A stretch of DNA of 64,000 bases from Roseospira marina. Its GTDB lineage: Bacteria > Pseudomonadota > Alphaproteobacteria > Rhodospirillales > Rhodospirillaceae. The position numbers were made by a program, and so were the translations under genes. The stretch is from NCBI RefSeq assembly GCF_014197855.1, contig NZ_JACIGJ010000001.1:248001-312000 (forward strand). The letters are read 5' to 3'. This document shows, one piece after another, positions 8,610 through 17,514 of this stretch. The notes under the pieces were generated by a model, which had not been told where the DNA came from, searched no databases, and saw only the letters and a list, made by a program, of their open reading frames with translations. Position 1 is the first letter of the stretch; every line of letters starts with the position of its first letter.

Positions 8610-9571
8610 GGTCCGGCCCCTGGTTCTGTTTCGGACCCGGTCCCGTGGGACGGGTCGACGGCGAGATCGGCGAGCGGATGATGCTCCCCCACCAGGGCCC
8701 GCAGGCGGGCATCGAGCACGTGGGTGTAGATCTGCGTCGTGGTGATGTCCGCGTGGCCGAGCATGGCCTGCACGCCGCGCAGATCGGCGCCGTGCGCCAG
8801 CAGGTGGGTGGCGAAGGAATGGCGCAGGACGTGGGGCGACAGCCGCGACGGCGGCAGCCCAGCGCGCACCGCCAGTTCGCTCAGCATCTTGGAGAAGCCG
8901 TCGCGGGTCAGGTGGCCGGCCGCCGCGCGGGAGGGGAAAAGAAACCGTTGACCCAAGGTGCGGGACCGCCCCGTCGCGGCCAGGAAGGTCTCTCGTACCG
9001 GCAGATAGGTACGGATCGCTGCGCGGGCCGGGGCGCCGATGGGGACGACGCGCTCCTTGTCGCCTTTGCCGCGCACCAGCAGGACCTCGGGGTCACGGGC
9101 GACGGCCGCCAGGGGCAGGCCGACCAGTTCCGACACCCGCAGGCCGGCGGCGTAGACGACTTCGAGCAGGGCCGAAGCGCGCAGGCCATGGGGGCCGTCC
9201 CAGGCACGGGCGACATCGAGCAACCGCTCGACCTCGGCTTCATCGAGCAGGCGGGGCAGGGCGTGATCGGTGCGGGGGGCGTCGAGAATATCGGCCGGAT
9301 TGTCCGGCCGGCGACCCTCGGCGGCCAGGAACCCGAAAAACCGGCGCAGCGCGGAGCGGCGTCGGGCGGTCGTCCGCGGGGCCATGCCCTGCGCGGCCTG
9401 ATGCTGGAGGAACGCCCGGAGGTCATTCGTGCTGGCGCGTTCGGGGGGCGTGGCGCCCAAGAACGCGGTCAGAGCCTCGAGATCCCGGCGATAGGCATCC
9501 AGGGTGTTCGGGGAGGCCCCCCGATCCACCGCCATCATCTCCAGAAACGTCTCGATGTGGCGCGACATCAT
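8606..9571 (-). CDS. xerD: Tyrosine recombinase XerD
   Basis: The 321-residue product resolves chromosome dimers at dif with XerC. The N-terminal SAM-like core-binding domain (1-95) starts HIETFLEMMAVDRGAS, typical of XerD. The catalytic domain carries Arg in AAGLRVSEL, Lys in GKGDKERVVP, the HVLRHSFATHLL box (His and Arg), His in LGHADITTTQIY and the nucleophile Tyr in QIYTHV. The start at 9571 is preferred because GGGAG lies seven bases upstream; an ATG at 9595 is also in frame. A 4-base overlap couples it to the downstream carboxypeptidase gene, an arrangement common in alphaproteobacteria. Confidence 0.93.
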   Translation of the reverse strand: MMSRHIETFLEMMAVDRGASPNTLDAYRRDLEALTAFLGATPPERASTNDLRAFLQHQAAQGMAPRTTARRRSALRRFFGFLAAEGRRPDNPADILDAPRTDHALPRLLDEAEVERLLDVARAWDGPHGLRASALLEVVYAAGLRVSELVGLPLAAVARDPEVLLVRGKGDKERVVPIGAPARAAIRTYLPVRETFLAATGRSRTLGQRFLFPSRAAAGHLTRDGFSKMLSELAVRAGLPPSRLSPHVLRHSFATHLLAHGADLRGVQAMLGHADITTTQIYTHVLDARLRALVGEHHPLADLAVDPSHGTGSETEPGAGP

Positions 9572-9753
9572 GGCGTCGCTCCCGGCCCGACCCATCCCCG
9601 TTTTACGACCCCCATGCCGGACACGAAACCCGATCCGGGAACCCTTGTCCAGGGGGGCCGAACACCGCCCAGATCACCCCCCCTTCGCACGCGGCGAGAG
9701 ATGGGCGGATCCGGGCGGTGTCGAACCGGCGTGCGGACGGGGCCGGGACAGTC

Positions 9754-10362
9754 TTAATCGGGGTCGGACTCGTCGGTGACGCCGCCGTCCTCGATCCAGG
9801 CCTCTTCGGCATCCACGTCGATCTCGTCGCCGTCGAGGTCCGCGTCGTCCTCGGGCAGACCCGCCTCGGCGGCTTCCGCAGCGGCCGCTTCGGCTTCGGC
9901 GGCGCGCTCCGCCTCTTCCAGGCTCCGGGCCACGGTGACCGGCACGGTTACGGCGACTTCCGAGTGCAGGCCGATGCGGACCTCGGTGGTCCCGAGAAGC
10001 TTGATCGGCGTGTTGAGCTGCACCTGGGAGCGCCCGACGTCGTAGCCCTCTTCCTTCAGGGCGTCCGCGATGTCACGGGCGGTTACGGAGCCGTAGAGCT
10101 GGCCGCCCTCGGAGGCCTGGCGCACCAGGACCAGAGAGACGCCGGCCATGCGGGCGGCGACGTCCTCGGCTTCCTGCTTGCGCTTCAGGTTGCGAGCTTC
10201 CAGTTCCACCTTCTTGGCCTCGAAGTAGGCCAAGTTGGCGTCCGTCTTGCGCAGCGCCTTGTGCTGCGGCAGGAGAAAGTTGCGGGCATAGCCCGGACGC
10301 ACCTTTACGATGTCGCCCATGAAGCCCAGGTTTTCAATGCGTTCCAGCAGGATGACGTCCAT
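9754..10362 (-). CDS. rplI: 50S ribosomal protein L9
   Basis: The 202-residue product starts [21 protein letters not shown], the standard L9 N-domain with the [11 protein letters not shown] signature. The central long helix (about 40-75) and C-domain follow. The C-terminus carries an Ala/Glu-rich then Asp/Glu-rich acidic tail of about 50 residues, longer than in E. coli L9 (149 residues) but usual for alphaproteobacteria. GGAGG is seven bases before this ATG; an ATG one codon earlier is possible. It overlaps the stop of the upstream DUF2232 gene, so the two are translationally coupled. Confidence 0.96.
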   Translation of the reverse strand: MDVILLERIENLGFMGDIVKVRPGYARNFLLPQHKALRKTDANLAYFEAKKVELEARNLKRKQEAEDVAARMAGVSLVLVRQASEGGQLYGSVTARDIADALKEEGYDVGRSQVQLNTPIKLLGTTEVRIGLHSEVAVTVPVTVARSLEEAERAAEAEAAAAEAAEAGLPEDDADLDGDEIDVDAEEAWIEDGGVTDESDPD

Positions 10363-11348
10363 CATTCCTCCTCCGAGGCCCGGCCGGCCGCACGCCGGCG
10401 CAAGGAAAGCGAAAATTCCACCAGTCCGGCCAGCGCCAGGGCGACGTAGCCCAGGCCCGACACGAACACAAGCACGATATAGAACGGGCTGAGCAACCAC
10501 ACCGGACGCGGCGTCGTGCGCGCGCCGGCATGGACCAGCTTCAGCCCCAGCAGCAGCACCGGCACCACCAGGAACACGGCGGCGGACTCGGCGATGTAGC
10601 CCACCGATCCGCCCGTGACGAGGGCAAGCCCCGTGACTCCCAGGAGGAGCGCGACATACCAACTCGGCAAGGTCAGCGCCATCAGGACCGGCGCCATCGC
10701 CCGAACGGTACGTCCCACGTACCCGACCAGAGACCGCGCCAGCCGATGGGCCAGCAACGCCGACCCGACCGCCCGGAGGAGCCACACCTGCGCGATGACC
10801 CCGGGGAACCATCGCACCATGGCGTCCACCCACTGCGCGCGGATGGCGGGATCCATGGTGGCGAACGGACTCCCGGGCGCCTGCGCGCTCATGACCCCTT
10901 CGACGGTGGCCCGCACGAGGTCGCGCAAGTCGCCGGCGTCACCCGCGTCGACCAGTGTCAGCGCCGCCAGAATGGGCAGCGGCGCCAGCGCCAGTCGGGC
11001 CAGGATTGCTCCCGGTGGGTACCAGTCCTCCGCCCGGCGCGGATCCGGGGCCGTGACCCCGGGATACGGCCGCAGGGCCAGCCCCACGATCAGCAACGCG
11101 GGCAGCAGGTCCGAGACGGCATACGTCGCCGCGTACAGACCGGAGCCACCGACGAGCAGCACCGTGACCAAGCCTACGCCGGCCGCGATCCCGCCCCCCA
11201 GCCGACCCAACGCCAGGCCGGCGAGGATCAGCGGCATGGGGGAGACACACCACGCCATCAGGGCGCTCGGCCCCATCAGCACCGGACTGGCGAACAAAAC
11301 AGCGTTCGCGAGGCCAGCGGCCACGGCGAGTGCGACGGTAGGGTGCAT
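10362..11348 (-). CDS. DUF2232-family membrane protein
   Basis: This is a 328-residue polytopic membrane protein with about eight hydrophobic segments. Its position between rpsR and rplI and its overall look match the DUF2232 family, which occupies this slot in many alphaproteobacteria and is of unknown function; the family is distantly related to YybS-like and S-component-like membrane proteins. It lies 58 bases after rpsR, and its stop codon overlaps the rplI start, so it is part of the ribosomal protein operon. No catalytic motif is visible. Confidence 0.8.
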   Translation of the reverse strand: MHPTVALAVAAGLANAVLFASPVLMGPSALMAWCVSPMPLILAGLALGRLGGGIAAGVGLVTVLLVGGSGLYAATYAVSDLLPALLIVGLALRPYPGVTAPDPRRAEDWYPPGAILARLALAPLPILAALTLVDAGDAGDLRDLVRATVEGVMSAQAPGSPFATMDPAIRAQWVDAMVRWFPGVIAQVWLLRAVGSALLAHRLARSLVGYVGRTVRAMAPVLMALTLPSWYVALLLGVTGLALVTGGSVGYIAESAAVFLVVPVLLLGLKLVHAGARTTPRPVWLLSPFYIVLVFVSGLGYVALALAGLVEFSLSLRRRAAGRASEEE

Positions 11349-11406
11349 GGCGGCCTAGCCGAGTCCCTGCCAGGTTCTCACGGGGCACCCTGCGGTGCCC
11401 GTCCGG

Positions 11407-11637
11407 TCACTGGCGGATGACGTAGGGCAAAAGGCCCAGGAACCGTGCCCGCTTGATCGCCCGCGCGAGTTCGCGCTGCTTCTTGGCGGAGACGGCGGTG
11501 ATGCGGCTGGGCACGATCTTGCCGCGCTCGGACACGTACCGCGACAGCAGCCGGATGTCCTTGTAGTCGATCTTCGGCGCATTGGCGCCGGAGAACGGGC
11601 AGGTCTTGCGCCGCCGGAAGAATGGACGTCGCGCCAT
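11407..11637 (-). CDS. rpsR: 30S ribosomal protein S18
   Basis: The 76-residue product is a typical S18: basic N-terminus ([17 protein letters not shown]), the [18 protein letters not shown] core and the [22 protein letters not shown] end. It binds 16S rRNA together with S6 in the 30S platform. The start lies three bases after the rpsF stop codon, so the two partners are made in coupled fashion. Confidence 0.98.
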   Translation of the reverse strand: MARRPFFRRRKTCPFSGANAPKIDYKDIRLLSRYVSERGKIVPSRITAVSAKKQRELARAIKRARFLGLLPYVIRQ

Positions 11638-11640
11638 GAC

Positions 11641-12093
11641 TTACTCTCCTGCTTCCTGACGACGGGGACGATCACCGCGGTCGCCGCGGTCACCACGATC
11701 GCCGCGGTCACCCCGGTCGCCGCGATCTCCACGATCCCGACGGCCGCCGCGTTCCGGACGGTCGCCGCGCTCGTTCTTCTGCATCATGATCGACGGGCCC
11801 TCATCCAGGGCCTCGACGCGGATGCTCATATAGCGGACGATGTCCTCGTTCAGGCGGAGGCGACGCTCGGCCTCGTGCAGCGCAGGCGGTGGCGCATCCA
11901 CGTTCAGCATGAAGTAGTGGCCCTTGCGGTTCTTCTTCATGCGGTACGCGAGGCTGCGCAGGCCCCAGTATTCCTTCTTGGTGACCGAGCCACCCATTTC
12001 GGTGATAACCGCCGTCGTCTGTTCGGCGATCTGGTCGACCTGAGCGGCCGACAGATCCTGACGCGCGATCACCACGGTCTCGTACAAACCCAT
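11641..12093 (-). CDS. rpsF: 30S ribosomal protein S6 with Arg-Gly-Asp repeat tail
   Basis: The 150-residue product begins [15 protein letters not shown] and includes the [19 protein letters not shown] segment of the S6 ferredoxin-like fold, ending near residue 100. The remaining tail is extremely charged, with seven consecutive DRG units (residues 120-140). AAGGGG lies about ten bases before the ATG. A good sigma-70-like promoter is about 200 bases upstream (12298-12325), leaving a structured leader. It is the first gene of the rpsF-rpsR-DUF2232-rplI operon, divergent from fabD. Confidence 0.96.
   Translation of the reverse strand: MGLYETVVIARQDLSAAQVDQIAEQTTAVITEMGGSVTKKEYWGLRSLAYRMKKNRKGHYFMLNVDAPPPALHEAERRLRLNEDIVRYMSIRVEALDEGPSIMMQKNERGDRPERGGRRDRGDRGDRGDRGDRGDRGDRGDRPRRQEAGE
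11668..11736 (-). repeat. 9-base tandem repeat in rpsF (DRG units)
   Basis: Seven full DRG-coding units plus a partial one are arranged in tandem. Codon changes between units show that it is not a very recent slippage product. Such arrays can change length by replication slippage in multiples of three residues without a frameshift. Confidence 0.85.
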
Positions 12094-12218
12094 GGTTTTT
12101 TTGCCCCTTTTGGCTTGTCTCATCCCGCAACCCGGGTCCGGCCCCCCTTGGGCGCCAGCATCGAGGCGGGCATAGCCGGTCGCGTCCGGCAAGGGTAAAG
12201 GACTGGTGTCTGTCCCGA

Positions 12219-12290
12219 CCCCGGCATCCCGGGGCGGGCCTTCGGCAGGCCAATACACAACCCGCCCGCCGACATCGCCGGCGGGGCGGG
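12219..12290 (-). promoter_or_regulatory. Structured leader of the rpsF operon
   Basis: On the minus strand the region just after the predicted transcription start folds into a strong hairpin (12261-12290; arms of 12 and 11 bases with one bulged C and a 7-base loop). A second one follows (12219-12234; CCCCGG, 4-base loop, CCGGGG). The leader before rpsF is about 200 bases. Autoregulatory leaders bound by S6:S18 are known upstream of rpsF in other bacteria; whether this is one cannot be decided by eye. Confidence 0.4.
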
Positions 12291-12297
12291 AGGGCGC

Positions 12298-12325
12298 ACT
12301 ATACACATTGCGCCTCTGCGTGCAA
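12298..12325 (-). promoter_or_regulatory. rpsF operon promoter
   Basis: On the minus strand TTGCAC (12320-12325) and TATAGT (12298-12303) are 16 bases apart, a good sigma-70/RpoD-type promoter for the ribosomal cluster. Transcription would start near 12291. Confidence 0.6.
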
Positions 12326-12338
12326 GGGAACCTTGACA

Positions 12339-12359
12339 AGTGTTACAGGGTTTAACACT
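12339..12359. promoter_or_regulatory. Palindromic operator candidate between rpsF and fabD
   Basis: A perfect inverted repeat, AGTGTTA, seven bases, then TAACACT, lies just upstream of the rpsF -35 box. It also directly follows a TTGACA (12333-12338) that could be the -35 of the divergent fabD promoter. Length and spacing suit a dimeric HTH repressor. The rest of 12094-12586 holds the rpsF leader and no further gene. Confidence 0.45.
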
Positions 12360-12586
12360 GTGCCGCCGCCCGAACCCGTCTGCTTTGCGTTCCGGCGCGG
12401 GAAGCGCTTGAATCCAGACGCGATTGACCAGCACGGACACGCGGGGCGGCGCGAGAACCGTAACTGGTCCGGACCCACGGGCGCGCCATGGTGGCGGCGG
12501 CCGGCGATGTGGAGTCGCGGTCGCAACGAAGACCCCGCAGTGCCGTCAACGAAGTGGTGCGGGCGAGGGAGGGAGACATTCTTACA

Positions 12587-13543
12587 ATGTCGCAGGCAGG
12601 TCAGACGCGGGCCTTTGTGTTCCCTGGTCAGGGGTCTCAGGCGGTTGGAATGGGCGTGGCCCTCGCCGAGGCGTTCCCGGCGGCCCGTGAGGTGTTCGAG
12701 GAAGTGGATGACGCCCTGTCGCAGCCGCTGTACCGGCTGATGGCTGAGGGGCCGGCGGAAACGCTGATGCTGACGGAGAACGCGCAGCCCGCGCTGATGG
12801 CGGTCTCGATGGCCGTGGTTCGTGTGCTTGAGCGCGAGGGCGGTGTGCGCCTCGCCGACGCCGGGCGTTTCGTCGCCGGGCATTCGCTGGGAGAATACTC
12901 CGCGCTTGCTGCAGCCGGGACCTTTTCGCTCCGAGACGCGGCGTGCCTTCTGAAGACTCGGGGTCTGGCGATGCAGCGCGCCGTTCCGGTCGGGCAGGGC
13001 GCGATGGCGGCTCTTCTGGGCCTGGATGTCGACGCCGCCAAGGCGATCGCGGCCGAAGTCGCCGGTGACCGCGTGTGTACTGCCGCCAACGACAACGCGC
13101 CGGGGCAGGTCGTGGTGTCGGGCCACACCGAAGCTGTGAAGCTGGCGGTCGAGGTGGCGGCCGACCGGGGGGCCAAGCGGGCGGTGATGCTGCCGGTCAG
13201 CGCGCCGTTCCATTGCGCCCTGATGGCGCCGGCCGCCGACGCGATGGCGGAAGCCCTGGCTCAGGTGACCATGCTGCCGCCCGACCCGCCCGTGGTGGCG
13301 AACGTGCTGGCGCGCGCCATTGAGGATCCCGAGGAGATCCGGGCCCGCCTTGTCGAACAGGTGACCGGTGCGGTGCGGTGGCGCGAGAGCGTGCTCTATA
13401 TGAAGGACGCGGGCGTCGAGACCCTCGTGGAGCTGGGGGCCGGCAAGGTTCTGTCGGGTCTGGCGAAGCGCATCGACCGCAGCCTAACCGGCATCGCGGT
13501 GTCCACGCCGGCCGATGTCGAGGCCTTCCTGACGTCTCTCTGA
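12587..13543 (+). CDS. fabD: Malonyl-CoA:ACP transacylase
   Basis: The 318-residue product loads malonyl groups on acyl carrier protein for fatty acid synthesis. It shows FVFPGQGSQ at the N-terminus, the GHSLGEYSA nucleophile elbow (Ser near residue 100), the conserved Arg further on, and a catalytic His in PVSAPFHCALM. Length is standard. An in-frame ATG at 12488 would add 33 non-conserved residues; 12587 is preferred because the FabD fold begins here and GGGAGGGAG lies upstream. It is the first gene of fabD-fabG-acpP-fabF. Confidence 0.96.
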   Translation: MSQAGQTRAFVFPGQGSQAVGMGVALAEAFPAAREVFEEVDDALSQPLYRLMAEGPAETLMLTENAQPALMAVSMAVVRVLEREGGVRLADAGRFVAGHSLGEYSALAAAGTFSLRDAACLLKTRGLAMQRAVPVGQGAMAALLGLDVDAAKAIAAEVAGDRVCTAANDNAPGQVVVSGHTEAVKLAVEVAADRGAKRAVMLPVSAPFHCALMAPAADAMAEALAQVTMLPPDPPVVANVLARAIEDPEEIRARLVEQVTGAVRWRESVLYMKDAGVETLVELGAGKVLSGLAKRIDRSLTGIAVSTPADVEAFLTSL

Positions 13544-13598
13544 GACCCGTCCGTCGCCGGACCACCCTTAGATCCCGTACGACAAGGATTCTCCGTTC

Positions 13599-14339
13599 AT
13601 GTTCGATCTGACCGGTAAGACCGCGCTGGTGACCGGCGCGTCCGGCGGTATCGGCGGCGCCATTGCGCGCGCGCTGCACGCCCGGGGCGCGACCGTTGTG
13701 CTCTCCGGGACCCGGCGCGAGGCGCTGGAGGCCGTGGCCGCCGAACTTGGCGACCGCTGCCCCATCGTGCCGTGCAACCTGTCCGATGCCGACGCCGTCA
13801 ACGGCCTCGTCGCAGCCGCGGAGGCTGAGGCGGGCACCGGCCTCGACATTCTCGTGAACAACGCCGGCCTGACGCGCGACCAACTCGCCATGCGGTTGAA
13901 GGACGACGACTGGAGCGCGGTGCTGGAGGTCAACCTGACCGCAGCCTTCCGTCTGTCGCGGTCGGCCCTCAAGGGCATGATGAAGCGGCGCTGGGGCCGG
14001 ATCGTGTCCATTACGTCCATCGTGGGCGTGACCGGCAATCCGGGGCAGGCGAACTACGCGGCCTCCAAGGCCGGGCTGATCGGCATGTCGAAGTCGCTCG
14101 CGGCCGAGGTCGCGCCGCGCGGCATCACGGTCAACTGCGTGGCGCCTGGGTTCATCACCTCGGCCATGACGGACGCCCTGTCCGATGACCAGAAGGCGCG
14201 CTTGCTGGCCGCTATTCCCGCGGGCGCCATGGGCACGGGCGCGGATATTGGGTCCGCCGTGGTCTATCTGGCGAGCAACGAAGCGGGCTATGTCACCGGT
14301 CAGACGCTGCACGTCAACGGTGGCATGGCGATGATTTGA
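13599..14339 (+). CDS. fabG: 3-oxoacyl-ACP reductase
   Basis: This is a 246-residue short-chain dehydrogenase. It shows the NADPH motif TGASGGIGGAIA, the NNAG motif, catalytic Ser in SITSIVG and YAASK (Tyr and Lys). The C-terminus, TGQTLHVNGGMAMI, is diagnostic of FabG. It reduces 3-oxoacyl-ACP in fatty acid elongation. It lies 55 bases after fabD. A 270-base gap to acpP (14340-14609) holds only a short imperfect hairpin near 14357 and no convincing gene; acpP probably has its own promoter there, as in many bacteria. Confidence 0.96.
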   Translation: MFDLTGKTALVTGASGGIGGAIARALHARGATVVLSGTRREALEAVAAELGDRCPIVPCNLSDADAVNGLVAAAEAEAGTGLDILVNNAGLTRDQLAMRLKDDDWSAVLEVNLTAAFRLSRSALKGMMKRRWGRIVSITSIVGVTGNPGQANYAASKAGLIGMSKSLAAEVAPRGITVNCVAPGFITSAMTDALSDDQKARLLAAIPAGAMGTGADIGSAVVYLASNEAGYVTGQTLHVNGGMAMI

Positions 14340-14609
14340 GCCGTTGCTCCACGATGCGAAAATGCTTCGGCCGGAAGCCCTTTGGGGATTGTCCCGGCGC
14401 TAGTCAAGGCAGGGTAAGTGTGTTAGGTAGCCCGTCTCGATTGTCCGGCCTCCGTTCGACATCGCGCGGCATGACGACAGCCGTCGCGACCCCGTCAGTC
14501 GGCCGAAGCGCACGGGGGTCCGCGTCTTTGTGACGAGGCCCCAACCGGGAACAGCCGTTCCCACTCTGCTCCCGTTTTCCAGGACCCTTTCATTCAAGGA
14601 CGAAGCAAG

Positions 14610-14846
14610 ATGAGTGATGTCGCCGAGCGCGTGAAGAAGATCGTGGTTGAGCACCTGGGCGTCGAAGAGTCCAAGGTGACCGAGAACGCCAGCTTCATCG
14701 ACGATCTGGGGGCCGACAGTCTGGATACCGTCGAACTGGTCATGGCCTTCGAGGAAGAGTTCCAGTGTGAAATCCCCGATGACGCGGCCGAAAAGATCCT
14801 GACCGTCAAGGATGCGATCGCGTTCATCAACGAGCACACGAAGTAA
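14610..14846 (+). CDS. acpP: Acyl carrier protein
   Basis: The 78-residue acidic protein carries the phosphopantetheine site [12 protein letters not shown] (Ser near residue 37) and the [15 protein letters not shown] segment of helix III. It shuttles acyl chains between FabD, FabG, FabF and partners encoded around it. ACGAAGCAAG precedes the ATG. Codon choice is more biased than in its neighbours, as expected for a highly expressed gene. Confidence 0.98.
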   Translation: MSDVAERVKKIVVEHLGVEESKVTENASFIDDLGADSLDTVELVMAFEEEFQCEIPDDAAEKILTVKDAIAFINEHTK

Positions 14847-15072
14847 CACCGGCCGCCCTCGCTCCGTCGGGCGCGCCGTTGAACCAGGGTTGCCCGGCCC
14901 GGGTTACCCGCCGCGGATCTCCGCGTGCGTGGGCTCGGTCCGGACGGCCCCGGTGCTTACGGGTCCGGCGCGGGGGAGCCGGCGAGCCTTACTGGTGCGG
15001 GCCTCCGGGGTCGCGCGAGCATGATCCCGTGGGCAGGCCGGCCCTGGTCCCGGGGCAGGCAAGGCATAAGAC

Positions 15073-16344
15073 ATGGCAGGGGACATGAGACGAGTCGTCG
15101 TCACCGGAATGGGTATGGTCACTCCGTTGGGCGTGGGCGTTGCGCACAACTGGGACAGCATTACGAACGGCAAGTCCGGTATCCGGGCCATTGACGCGTT
15201 CGAGGTCTCCGATCTGACCGCGCGCATCGCGGGCATGGTGCCGCGAGGCGATGCGCCCGGTGCATTCGATCCGGACACCACCGTGGAACCGAAAATGCGC
15301 CGCCGGATGGACGAGTTTATCGTCTTCGGCATGGCCGCTGCCGACGAGGCGGTGAAGGATTCCGGCTGGTTGCCCGAGGCGGACGAGGATCGGGAGCGGT
15401 CCGGCGTCATGATCGGCTCCGGCATCGGTGGCCTGAAGGGCATCGCAGAGGGCGCGCTGACGTTGGAGAAGTCCGGGCCACGCCGCATCAGCCCCTTCTT
15501 CATTCCGGCGAACCTCATCAACCTGGTCTCTGGCAACGTCTCCATCCGGTACGGCTACAAGGGGCCGAACCATGCGGTGGTGACGGCCTGCTCGACCGGC
15601 GCGCACGCCATCGGCGACGCCAGCCGCCTGATTGCGTACGGCGATGCCGACGTGATGGTCGCGGGCGGCGCGGAATCGGCGGTGTGCCGTCTGGGGCTTG
15701 CGGGCTTTTGCTCGGCCAAGGCGCTGTCGACGGGCTTCAACGACCGCCCGTCCGAGGCGTCGCGTCCGTGGGACCGCGAACGGGACGGCTTCGTTATGGG
15801 CGAGGGCGCGGGCGTGGTTGTGCTGGAAGAGTACGAGCACGCCAAGGCCCGTGGCGCCAAGATCTACGGCGAGGTCAAGGGCTACGGGCTGTCCGGCGAC
15901 GCCTACCACATCACGGCGCCGGCGGCGGACGGTAATGGCGGCTTCCGCGCCATGACGGGCGCGCTGCGCAACGCCGGCCTCAACCCCGAGGACATCGACT
16001 ACATCAACGCGCACGGCACCTCGACGCCGCTGGGCGACGAGATCGAGCATGACGCCGTCAAGCGCCTGTTCGGTCCGCACGCTGCGTCCGTCTCCATGTC
16101 CTCGACCAAGTCGGCGATCGGGCACCTGTTGGGCGCGGCCGGTAGCGTCGAGGCGATCTATTCGCTGCTCGCCATGAACACCGGAGTCTTGCCGCCGACG
16201 CTGAACCTTGAGAACCCGTCCGAGGGCTGCGATATGGACCTCGTGGCCAAGGAAGCGAAGGAGCGTAAGGTCCGCCACGTGCTGTCGAACAGCTTCGGCT
16301 TCGGCGGCACGAATGCCAGCCTGATCTTCGGGCCGGCGCCCTGA
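15073..16344 (+). CDS. fabF: 3-oxoacyl-ACP synthase II (KAS II)
   Basis: The 423-residue condensing enzyme begins RRVVVTGMGMVTPLGVG. The Cys-His-His triad is visible: Cys in VVTACSTGAHA, His in NAHGTSTPLGD and His in SAIGHLLGAAG. The end, NSFGFGGTNASLIF, is the family signature. An alternative ATG at 15085 has a Shine-Dalgarno match only two bases away, so 15073 is preferred. It follows acpP by 226 bases with no gene between, and mltG begins nine bases after its stop. Confidence 0.96.
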   Translation: MAGDMRRVVVTGMGMVTPLGVGVAHNWDSITNGKSGIRAIDAFEVSDLTARIAGMVPRGDAPGAFDPDTTVEPKMRRRMDEFIVFGMAAADEAVKDSGWLPEADEDRERSGVMIGSGIGGLKGIAEGALTLEKSGPRRISPFFIPANLINLVSGNVSIRYGYKGPNHAVVTACSTGAHAIGDASRLIAYGDADVMVAGGAESAVCRLGLAGFCSAKALSTGFNDRPSEASRPWDRERDGFVMGEGAGVVVLEEYEHAKARGAKIYGEVKGYGLSGDAYHITAPAADGNGGFRAMTGALRNAGLNPEDIDYINAHGTSTPLGDEIEHDAVKRLFGPHAASVSMSSTKSAIGHLLGAAGSVEAIYSLLAMNTGVLPPTLNLENPSEGCDMDLVAKEAKERKVRHVLSNSFGFGGTNASLIFGPAP

Positions 16345-16352
16345 GCCGGTCC

Positions 16353-17456
16353 ATGGCGGACGGACCCGATAGGGACGACGGCGGCCCGCCGCAACCTCAG
16401 CCCGGTGTGGCGACGGGGCGCGGCGGAGGAGGCGCCGAACACCGCCGAGCCAAACGGCCGGGCGGCGGGATCGTGCGGGCGCTGGCCATGCTGGTTTCGC
16501 TGCTGACCGGCATGGCCGTGGTCGCCGGCTATGTCGGCTGGACCTACCTCCAGGATGCGTATCGCACACCGGGTCCCCTGACGGAGCCGGTGACCGTCGT
16601 CGTGCCGCACGGGACCACGCTGAGCGGAATCGCCGATCTTCTGGTCCAGAACGGCGTGATCCGGGACCCCCTCATCTTCGAGTGGAGCGCGCGTATCGAA
16701 CGCCGGGCCCGGGACCTGAAGGCCGGGGAATACCGGTTCGACGTGGCGGTGAGCCCGAAAGGGGCGCTCGACATCCTCACGCGGGGCGACGTGATCGCGC
16801 GGCGGATTACCGTCAGCGAGGGCCTGACGGTTCCGGTGGTGCTGGACCTTGTCCGTGCGGCGGAGGGCCTGGAAGGGGCCATTACCCTGGAGCCGGACGA
16901 AGGCAGCCTGCTGCCGGAAACCTATCACTTCACGCGAGGCGGGCAGCGGGACGCGGTCGTGCGGCGCATGATGGCGGCCATGCAGGAAACCGTTGATGAG
17001 CTGTGGGTCCTGCGATCGGAGGGGCTGCCGTTCGACACGCCGGAGGAAGCGGTGATCCTGGCCTCCATCGTGGAGAAGGAAACCGGCGTACCTTCGGAGC
17101 GGGCCCATGTGGCGGGCGTCTTCATCAATCGCTTGCGCAAGGGCATGCGCCTGCAATCCGACCCGACTGTGATTTACGGTCTGGCGCCGGACGGCGATCT
17201 GGGGCGGCCGCTGTGGCGTAAGGACCTGAGCAGCGAAACGCCATACAACACATATGTCATTGATGGGCTGCCGCCTGGCCCCATCTGTAATCCCGGCCGC
17301 GATGCGCTGCTGGCCGTTCTGAATCCGATGGATACCGACGATCTTTACTTCGTGGCGGACGGGTCCGGCGGGCACGCATTCGCCCGGACCCTAGCGGAGC
17401 ACAACCGAAACGTGGCACGATGGCGCCGGTTTCTCAGGGAGCAAGGCGAAGAGTGA
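16353..17456 (+). CDS. mltG: Endolytic murein transglycosylase MltG
   Basis: This is a 367-residue inner-membrane protein with a basic, glycine-rich cytoplasmic N-terminus (1-45), one transmembrane helix (about 46-68), and a periplasmic YceG domain. LysM-like strands near 80-110 precede the catalytic region, with the Glu in ILASIVEKET and the later LQSDPTVIYG and PYNTY...GLPPGPICNPG motifs. It cleaves nascent peptidoglycan strands and sets glycan length. The fabF-mltG order is conserved in many proteobacteria. Confidence 0.95.
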   Translation: MADGPDRDDGGPPQPQPGVATGRGGGGAEHRRAKRPGGGIVRALAMLVSLLTGMAVVAGYVGWTYLQDAYRTPGPLTEPVTVVVPHGTTLSGIADLLVQNGVIRDPLIFEWSARIERRARDLKAGEYRFDVAVSPKGALDILTRGDVIARRITVSEGLTVPVVLDLVRAAEGLEGAITLEPDEGSLLPETYHFTRGGQRDAVVRRMMAAMQETVDELWVLRSEGLPFDTPEEAVILASIVEKETGVPSERAHVAGVFINRLRKGMRLQSDPTVIYGLAPDGDLGRPLWRKDLSSETPYNTYVIDGLPPGPICNPGRDALLAVLNPMDTDDLYFVADGSGGHAFARTLAEHNRNVARWRRFLREQGEE

Positions 17457-17514
17457 CCGTCGTGCGCCAGGGTCTTGGGGGGGATGGGGCCCTGGCCGGA
17501 TCGAAAGGATAACG

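Noticed and set aside
9662-9721. 9-base inverted repeat ACACCGCCC ... GGGCGGTGT between rplI and xerD
   Set aside because: The arms are 42 bases apart and no T run follows; too loose for a terminator or dimer operator.
14989-16569. A 526-codon open frame on the minus strand over fabF
   Set aside because: Antisense to a complete, motif-verified fabF; unlike any protein I know.
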